This document shows, in pieces, positions 38,685 through 43,932 of a DNA stretch of 43,932 nucleotides. Within the stretch, counting starts at the first letter, position 1; each line of letters begins with the position of its first letter. The notes beneath the pieces are model-generated. The model was not told where the DNA came from and did no database searches. It worked only from the letters and a program-made list of their open reading frames with translations. Location of the stretch: positions 1 to 43,932 of the forward strand of contig JAVBNW010000017.1 of NCBI GenBank assembly GCA_031551255.1, given 5' to 3'. Position numbers and translations under genes: made by a program. This DNA is from JAVBNW01 sp031551255 (lineage in GTDB: Bacteria; Bacillota; Clostridia; Christensenellales; UBA1750).

Positions 38685-39629
38685 ATGGATTTGATCGAAA
38701 GCGCCGTGAACATCGTCATCAGCGTGTTTCTGATGATGATGCTGGGTTTCCTCGGCGCGAAGCGCGGGTGGTTCGACGAGGGCGCTAAGAAGCTCTTGTC
38801 GTTCTTGGTGGTAAAGATCGCGCTGCCGTGCATGATCGTAGCCAAGATTACCACCTCGTATACGCGCGCGACGCTGCTGGAAGGCGCGTACGGCCTGGTC
38901 GTGCCCTTCCTTTCGATGCTGGCGCTGTACCTGCTAGCGCAGGGGCTCATTCGCGCGCTGCGCATACCCAAGGGCCGCCGGGGCGTGTTTATCGCGATGG
39001 TGGTATATTCCAACTCCGTATTCATCGGAGTGCCGATCGCCCGCGCGCTGTTCGGCGAAAGCGTTTTGCCGCATACGCTGTTTTACTACATCGCCAATAC
39101 GCTGTTTTTCTGGACAGTCGGCGCGCCCACCATGCGTTTGGACGCACAGCAGGGCGCGTCCTTCTTTTCGAAGGAGTCGCTGAAGAATTTGGTCAATCCG
39201 CCGCTCATCGCGTTTTTTTCGTCGGTGATCGTGGTGCTGATCGGCATACCGCTGCCCAGGGCCATTTTGGATGCGTGCGAATATGTCGGCTCGATCGTCA
39301 CGCCGCTGTCGATGATGTTCATCGGCACAGTGCTCGCGGGCATCGCGCTGAAAAACCTGAAGATCGACCGTGGGCAGATCGCCGTCATCGTTTCGCGGTT
39401 CGTGCTGTCGCCGCTGTTTGTGTACCTGCTGGCGTTCGTGTTTCCCATCGCCCGCATCACGCGCGACGCGTTTCTTGTGCAGGCCGCCATGCCGGTGATG
39501 ACGCAGGTCTCCATCGTGGCGTCGCTGTACGGAGCGGACGCGGAATACGCGACGGTGGGGACCACGGTCACCACCGTTTTAAGCCTGGCCGTGCTGCCGC
39601 TGCTGGCGATGCTGCTGCCGGTTATTTAG
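38685..39629 (+). CDS. AEC-family transporter (auxin efflux carrier-like)
   Basis: A membrane protein of about 314 residues with ten predicted hydrophobic segments in two halves, as in the AEC family (malonate, malate or amino-acid-like exporters). Family features include VYSNSVFIGVPIARALFG (helix break with Asn/Gly-Pro) and NPPLIAFFSSVIVVLIG in the second half. The ATG at 38685 follows AAGGCGG by 8 nt and starts directly before the first membrane helix. GTG at 38643, behind AGGAGAG, is a possible longer start with a polar 14-residue extension. It follows aspartate kinase by about 90 nt and may share its transcript. Substrate unknown. Confidence 0.9.
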   Translation: MDLIESAVNIVISVFLMMMLGFLGAKRGWFDEGAKKLLSFLVVKIALPCMIVAKITTSYTRATLLEGAYGLVVPFLSMLALYLLAQGLIRALRIPKGRRGVFIAMVVYSNSVFIGVPIARALFGESVLPHTLFYYIANTLFFWTVGAPTMRLDAQQGASFFSKESLKNLVNPPLIAFFSSVIVVLIGIPLPRAILDACEYVGSIVTPLSMMFIGTVLAGIALKNLKIDRGQIAVIVSRFVLSPLFVYLLAFVFPIARITRDAFLVQAAMPVMTQVSIVASLYGADAEYATVGTTVTTVLSLAVLPLLAMLLPVI

Positions 39630-39660
39630 CGACCGAATTTAGTTCTTACAGTCTATTTAT

Positions 39661-39683
39661 GCGCGTTTGTAACGCGCTTTTTT
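39661..39683 (+). terminator. Rho-independent terminator after the AEC transporter
   Basis: GCGCGTT-TGT-AACGCGC forms a perfect 7-bp stem followed by TTTTTT. It is about 31 nt past the stop codon and separates this unit from the protease unit. Confidence 0.9.
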
Positions 39684-39718
39684 GTGTTTTGTAAAGCAAA
39701 TTTTATGTTAATATTTCA

Positions 39719-39748
39719 TTGATTTTTTTTGTGACAAAACTGTATAAT
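39719..39748 (+). promoter_or_regulatory. Promoter of the metalloprotease unit
   Basis: TTGATT (39719-39724), an 18-nt AT-rich spacer with a run of T, then a perfect TATAAT (39743-39748). It lies about 98 nt before the protease start codon, between it and the upstream terminator. Confidence 0.75.
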
Positions 39749-39845
39749 GGACCCAGGTTATATTTACCAAATAAGCCGGAAAGGAGACGACTGTGCCACA
39801 GCGCCCATATGCAAGAGGCACGATACGCAAAAGGAGCTTGTAGGT

Positions 39846-41378
39846 ATGAAAAGACAGGCGAAGTGGTTCTCCGTCCTGCTATGCGCGGCCATCGTGTGCC
39901 TGTTCTGCGCACCGGCCCACGCGGATGGAACGGGGATTGCTGTCGGCGGCGACCAAGCGATACAGCAGCTTAACGACGTCGGCATCGTCAACCTTGTGCT
40001 GGGAACCCCCGTGAAGCTTACGGAAGCGCAAATCGAGCAATACCGGCAATCTTCGTTTCAGGGCGGAATTTCCTTGGACGCCGCGCTTTCCATTTCGCTG
40101 GGCGAACAAGGCTTCGAAATCGTAAGCATCGCCGCCGAACGTTCGACTGCCGTCGAATGGGAAGATGGGGCAGAGCGCGAAACGGTGGCGCCCGGCGAAG
40201 AAACCGATGGTGGAGCCGTCGTCCAAAGGGGTTTTAGCGACGTGGTCGTCGCGGCCATCGGCCTGGGCAGCGGCTTTAGCGAGCCCTTGCCCGGCAGTGT
40301 GGATGTTGAATACACCTATGTGCTGGAGAACATGACATCCACACCCGCCTCCAACCTATATATGGAAATATGGGTGGACTCCATGTCCGCCGGAACGTTC
40401 TACATCGGGCCGCTGCCCGCGTGGAGCCGCCTTCTGGGCAGCTTCTACCTGGGCATCGACCAGCCCAACAGCCAGCACACGTTCAGGCTCAGGCTCAACA
40501 ACGGCAGTCAGAACACGAGGACGTTTTCCTATGGTACCGGCACGGGGTGCGACCTTGCGGTGCAAAACGTGCGCCTGGACGCAGCGCAGCCTGTGGCGGT
40601 GCCCGCCACCCTTAGGTTTTACGCCGATATCCTCAATCTCGGGCCGAGCAATTGTAACGGCGGCAAGTTTTCCATCGAAGTCGACCAGACCACGATCGGC
40701 TCTCCGCGAAACTTTAACCTCGACGCGGGATATATGGTGCCCGTCTACTTCGATCTGGACGCGCAGGAAGGAACCGCCGTCGGCTCCGGCATGACGATCG
40801 GGGTGCGCGCCGAGCACCGCAACGACCCGGATACGAGGAACAACTACAGCCACATGTACGTATCCACCAAATCCACCCCGCACTGGGGCGGGCGCTGGGC
40901 CAGCGCGAACGGCCTGAACGTGAAGGTGGAATACGGCGAGTTCAACAGCGCAGGCTACGACAACGCCACGATCGACCGGTACATCAATCTGTGGAACAAC
41001 ATCTCCGGAAGCGTGAGCCTGAACATTTTACCGACGGGGTCGTTGGCCATACCGCAGATTACTGTTGTTTCTGAGAGCATTCCTAGATTGCCCAAGCCTC
41101 AGGGCATAGCGTATGTATATAACTCAGGTGAAGAAATAGAAGACGTGTACGGCGATACGCGCTACTATACGTCGGCAAAAGTTATCTATGAAATCACTGA
41201 ACTGCCATATGGCCCAATCGGAAAAGTCATCCCGCACGAATTTGGGCACGCGCTAGGCCTTGCCCATATTTTTGAGAGTCCCGCCACCATCATGTATCCG
41301 TATTCCGACGTGATGACCGTGACCTACCCTACCGCGGCCATCGACTACGTGAACCTGCGCGCTCGGTATGGGCCATGA
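39846..41378 (+). CDS. Secreted metzincin-type metalloprotease with CARDB-like domains
   Basis: A 510-residue exported protein. Residues 1-27 form a Sec signal peptide with likely cleavage after AHA (28). The catalytic motif is HEFGHALGLAH at 464-474 (zinc ligands His464, His468, His474; base Glu465), followed by the Met-turn Met483 in ATIMYPYSD, as in matrixin/M10-like metzincins. Residues about 140-350 contain two beta-rich segments like CARDB/adhesion domains (VDVEYTYVLENMTSTPASN; LRFYADILNLGPSNCNGG). AAGGAG lies 9 nt before the ATG at 39846. No cell-wall anchor motif is seen. It heads a unit with two lipoproteins; its substrate is unknown. Confidence 0.88.
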   Translation: MKRQAKWFSVLLCAAIVCLFCAPAHADGTGIAVGGDQAIQQLNDVGIVNLVLGTPVKLTEAQIEQYRQSSFQGGISLDAALSISLGEQGFEIVSIAAERSTAVEWEDGAERETVAPGEETDGGAVVQRGFSDVVVAAIGLGSGFSEPLPGSVDVEYTYVLENMTSTPASNLYMEIWVDSMSAGTFYIGPLPAWSRLLGSFYLGIDQPNSQHTFRLRLNNGSQNTRTFSYGTGTGCDLAVQNVRLDAAQPVAVPATLRFYADILNLGPSNCNGGKFSIEVDQTTIGSPRNFNLDAGYMVPVYFDLDAQEGTAVGSGMTIGVRAEHRNDPDTRNNYSHMYVSTKSTPHWGGRWASANGLNVKVEYGEFNSAGYDNATIDRYINLWNNISGSVSLNILPTGSLAIPQITVVSESIPRLPKPQGIAYVYNSGEEIEDVYGDTRYYTSAKVIYEITELPYGPIGKVIPHEFGHALGLAHIFESPATIMYPYSDVMTVTYPTAAIDYVNLRARYGP

Positions 41379-41409
41379 GCGACAGCATCGGAAAAGGAGG
41401 TATCGACGC

Positions 41410-42063
41410 ATGAAAAGAGCGCTGTTTTCTATGCTTAGCTTGTTGATGATATTCGCGGTTGCCGGGTGCTCGAGGAACGCTGCTGAACGCGAGGCCATAC
41501 AAGATCTCCCGATATATAATGTCGGGGGTGAGCCCATCTACGCTTTTCCTATTGATGATCTTGCCACGCTGGAGAAGACCGCGGAGGTGATCGTGCGAGG
41601 CCACCTGCTGGACGACGCTGAGGAGTTTACCAATGAAGGAGACTTCATGACATACACGCTCACCACCTCCACGTTAAAGATCACGCAGGTGTACAAAGGA
41701 GACTTTAAGGTCGGCGACAAGCTAAAGCTTGCCGAAGGATACCACATCGGCGAGCGCGACGGAAAAAAAGCGGTACTCTCTGTGCACGAGAATTATGGCC
41801 CTTCTATTGTTGGGGACGAATACATCTGGTTTCTCGGCATGGATGACTATAAGGATAGCCCCTGGTACGGCCTCTACTTTTCCCTTATGGGCATCAAGGG
41901 CCGGTACAAGGTCGTCGAGTGGAATGAAGAATCGTTTGTCGCGAAATTTTCCAACAAAGAGCTGAACTTGGGCAACGAGCTCGCGGGCGGGTACCGCTCG
42001 ATTTTCGTCGAGGTGGCTGAAAAGTACATGCGCGAAAACGCGGAGCTTTCGAGCAAGCCCTAG
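41410..42063 (+). CDS. Lipoprotein of unknown function, copy A
   Basis: A 217-residue exported lipoprotein. The signal peptide ends in the lipobox AVAGC with the lipidated Cys at 20. The mature part has a beta-rich core (EVIVRGHLLDD, TLKITQVYKGDFKVGDKLKL, GDEYIWFLG) reminiscent of extracellular proteins with a VYKGD-x-KVGD motif; I do not recognise a named family. AAGGAGG lies 9 nt before the ATG, 31 nt after the protease stop, so it should share the protease transcript. It is nearly identical to copy B downstream except in the signal peptide and a middle segment. Confidence 0.88.
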   Translation: MKRALFSMLSLLMIFAVAGCSRNAAEREAIQDLPIYNVGGEPIYAFPIDDLATLEKTAEVIVRGHLLDDAEEFTNEGDFMTYTLTTSTLKITQVYKGDFKVGDKLKLAEGYHIGERDGKKAVLSVHENYGPSIVGDEYIWFLGMDDYKDSPWYGLYFSLMGIKGRYKVVEWNEESFVAKFSNKELNLGNELAGGYRSIFVEVAEKYMRENAELSSKP

Positions 42064-42127
42064 CCGACACGCCATGTGCCTTCACCTTCCAAACCTTCGG
42101 AAACCAACCCGAAAAAGGGGGATCTGC

Positions 42128-42787
42128 ATGACAAAAGCGCCACTTCGTTTGCTTGGGCTGGCAATTCTGTTGGCGGCGCTTGCAGGATGCGCGGGAAACG
42201 CCGCTGAACGCGAGGCCATACAAGATCTCCCGATATATAATGTCGGGGGTGAGCCCATCTACGCTTTTCCTATTGATGATCTTGCCACGCTGGAGAAGAC
42301 CGCGGAGGTCATCGTGCGCGGCCACCTACTGGACGACGCCAATGAGCTTTCCAATGAGGGAAAAAACCTTATCACAACCACCGCTACCATCTCCACATTA
42401 AAGATTACGCATGTCTATAAGGGGGACTTTAAGGTCGGCAACAAGCTAAAGCTTGCCGAAGGATACCACATCGGCGAGCGTGACGGAAAAAAAGTGGTAC
42501 TCTCTGAACACGAGAATTATGGCCCCACCACCGTTGGAGACGAATACATCTGGTTTCTTGGCATGTACGACAATAAAGACAGTATCTGGCATGGCCTCTA
42601 TCTTCCCGCCATGGGCATCAAGGGCCGGTATAAGGTTGTGGAGTGGAACGAAGAATCATATGTGGCGAAGTTTTCGAACAAAGAGCTGAACCTGGGCAAC
42701 GAGCTCGCCGGCGGGTACCGCTCGATTTTCGTCGAGGTGGCTGAAAAGTACATGCGCGAAAACGCGGAGCTTTCGAGCAAGCCCTAG
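42128..42787 (+). CDS. Lipoprotein of unknown function, copy B
   Basis: A 219-residue paralog of the preceding gene. The lipobox is ALAGC with Cys21. The mature protein differs from copy A mainly at residues after DDA (NELSNEGKNLITTTATIS against EEFTNEGDFMTYTLTTS) and around KDSIWHGLYLPA. The signal peptide is unrelated in sequence, while 107 nt right after it are identical to copy A, and the last roughly 90 nt are near identical. AAGGGGG precedes the ATG. A 17-bp terminator follows. Confidence 0.88.
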   Translation: MTKAPLRLLGLAILLAALAGCAGNAAEREAIQDLPIYNVGGEPIYAFPIDDLATLEKTAEVIVRGHLLDDANELSNEGKNLITTTATISTLKITHVYKGDFKVGNKLKLAEGYHIGERDGKKVVLSEHENYGPTTVGDEYIWFLGMYDNKDSIWHGLYLPAMGIKGRYKVVEWNEESYVAKFSNKELNLGNELAGGYRSIFVEVAEKYMRENAELSSKP

Positions 42788-42822
42788 CCGACGCACGGTT
42801 TAGTAGGCCGATCGACAGCAGG

Positions 42823-42862
42823 AAAAGGGATGCTCGACCCGGTGCGGTCGAGCATCCCTTTT
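42823..42862. terminator. Two-way terminator after the lipoproteins
   Basis: AAAAGGGATGCTCGACC and GGTCGAGCATCCCTTTT form a perfect 17-bp stem with a 6-nt loop, with runs of A and T at its base on both strands. It lies between the convergent lipoprotein and P-loop kinase genes and can serve both. Confidence 0.9.
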
Positions 42863-42888
42863 CTTGTTATGAAGAGCGCAATGATTTA

Positions 42889-43443
42889 CTAGGCTCTGTT
42901 TTGCATCATCAAACCATGTTCATCGTAAAACCGCTTCGCTATACTCGCCGCGTTCGCGCGCCAATCCTCCGTGCCGTCCACGCAGATTACGGGGCATGTA
43001 AGAGTTTGCGCCCATTGTTCGATTTTTGATAAGGAGCGCAAGGCGGCAAAATCCATAAACGCGATATGCCGTTCATACATATCGCCGCCTTGGCGGATGC
43101 GCTCTCCATGCCGCTCGTATATGCGTTGCTCTACACGTTTCATTCGAAGCTCAACCGGCGCCGAAATGAATACAGCAAGTTCATACAGCGGCGTAATCCT
43201 GTCGCCAAAGTCTCCGGTGACGGCGGAAATGACAAAGGAACGGTGTTTTTCAATGTCGGCGAGCATCAACTTCAAACAATCCTCGCGCGAACGCTGCACA
43301 GTATATGGAATCTCCGATTCCTCAAAGTGATAATCTTCAATATCCATGTGCTTAAAGTGTAACACGCGCGCCAGCTCGCGCCCGAGTGTAGTCTTGCCGC
43401 TTCCATTGGCGCCGAATACGATGATCCCGTGAGGTTTGCTCAT
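42889..43443 (-). CDS. P-loop kinase-like protein
   Basis: A 184-residue protein with a Walker A motif GANGSGKT at 11-18, placed as in shikimate and nucleoside kinases. The following segment HMDIEDYHFEESEIPYT may hold the substrate-binding acidic residues (DxxD-like). A LID-like region is rich in Arg (RMKRVEQRIYERHGERIRQ). It is probably a small-molecule kinase or a related AAA-type protein; the substrate is unknown. I chose ATG at 43443 with GGAG 8 nt upstream; the upstream in-frame start at 43476 has no site. Confidence 0.85.
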   Translation of the reverse strand: MSKPHGIIVFGANGSGKTTLGRELARVLHFKHMDIEDYHFEESEIPYTVQRSREDCLKLMLADIEKHRSFVISAVTGDFGDRITPLYELAVFISAPVELRMKRVEQRIYERHGERIRQGGDMYERHIAFMDFAALRSLSKIEQWAQTLTCPVICVDGTEDWRANAASIAKRFYDEHGLMMQNRA

Positions 43444-43541
43444 TTCGCTATCTCCGTTCCCACGACCTAAGCGCACATTCGCTATATTTTCTCACTCAAT
43501 ATAGCCGCTATCTACGGGGAAAACAAGCAGAAATGCCGGTT

Positions 43542-43745
43542 TTAGGTATAAGGGTATGGATTTTGACTCAGCAGCCAGCATAGCACCGCCAACCCCGCAA
43601 GGCCCAGCACGGCGGCGGCGCATAGGAGGATGCCGAACACCAGCGGCAGGGAATGTTTCGTTTTGGCGAAGAGTCTGAACAAAAAAATCGCGCCGACGAT
43701 CATGACCAGTCCAATCAAAATAACCGTAATGATAAAGCCAAGCAC
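43542..43745 (-). CDS. Small two-helix membrane protein
   Basis: A 67-residue protein with two hydrophobic segments (about residues 2-26 and 34-60) joined by a basic loop (FRLFAKTKHS), so the loop is probably cytosolic. The start is GTG at 43745 with GGAGG 7 nt upstream. I do not recognise a family. It appears to be a single gene. Confidence 0.6.
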   Translation of the reverse strand: MLGFIITVILIGLVMIVGAIFLFRLFAKTKHSLPLVFGILLCAAAVLGLAGLAVLCWLLSQNPYPYT

Positions 43746-43827
43746 AAAACCACCTCCGCCCCGACTCTATCAAAAAAGGGTTGCCATAAATACACTCCGC
43801 GAGATACTTGTTTAAAAATATCCTCTA

Positions 43828-43932
43828 CAGCATTGGCGCGGCGGCCGGCCCCCCCGGCCCCCCCCCCAAAGGGGGTGGTGGGCCATCGGGGCCCCCATGT
43901 TTGGGTGGGCAGCGCCGGTGGGGAGTACCGCC
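43828..43932. other. Low-complexity window end
   Basis: Runs of C and G of up to about 11 dominate the last 100 bases. I see no gene, and quality may be poor here; the rest of the spacer after 43745 also shows no gene. Confidence 0.6.

Overview
The window looks like a chromosomal segment of a GC-rich member of the Clostridia (Bacillota), possibly near Christensenellales; the rank below class is a guess. Evidence: strong AGGAGG-type ribosome binding sites, many GTG/TTG starts, the full S10-spc-alpha order of Gram-positive bacteria with a KOW-domain gene between map and infA (a clostridial trait), a single-zinc-ribbon S14, and families such as SdpI and barstar. I found no tRNA, rRNA, CRISPR array, insertion sequence or riboswitch.

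Layout. (1) 1-4300, accessory: a zinc sugar/polyol-type dehydrogenase diverging from the DNA repair glycosylase tag; then, facing tag, a barstar-type immunity gene next to a broken gene that joins the end of a phage MuF-like head protein to a barnase-type RNase; then an XRE regulator and a GNAT acetyltransferase. (2) 4272-20245, minus strand: one long ribosomal block from rpsJ to rplQ with secY, adk, map, a KOW protein, infA and rpoA, bounded upstream by a TATAAT promoter with a structured leader of about 180 nt and downstream by a TTCG-loop hairpin. Genes are tightly packed, many overlapping by 1-19 nt. (3) 20289-25028: SdpI-family and DUF2164 genes, a GNAT gene and dnaE. (4) 25135-26280: a cytosolic-looking GH5 glycosidase with an extended -10 promoter and an overlapping inverted repeat. 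(5) 26330-29900: a probable five-gene minus-strand run (methyltransferase, aldo-keto reductase, metallo-beta-lactamase-fold hydrolase, GNAT, flavin reductase). (6) 30231-35674: a probable four-gene minus-strand operon of an RNA-methyltransferase-like protein, a URO-D-like protein, a large GHL6/GH42-type protein and a Gfo/Idh/MocA oxidoreductase, which reads as a glycoside-processing locus of unknown substrate. (7) 35705-39629: a palindrome-rich spacer, glycerate kinase, aspartate kinase behind a perfect consensus promoter, and an AEC-family transporter. (8) 39661-42862: a self-contained transcription unit, with its own promoter and terminator, for a secreted metzincin-type metalloprotease and two nearly identical tandem lipoproteins. 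(9) 42889-43932: a P-loop kinase-like protein, a small membrane protein and a low-complexity end.

The most interesting items are the MuF-barnase/barstar remnant (two frameshifts, a lost catalytic histidine, and a sharp base-composition step at the toxin junction), the protease-lipoprotein unit with its locally homogenised duplication, the glycoside/URO-D-like operon, and a two-hairpin intergenic repeat found twice, each time between convergent genes.
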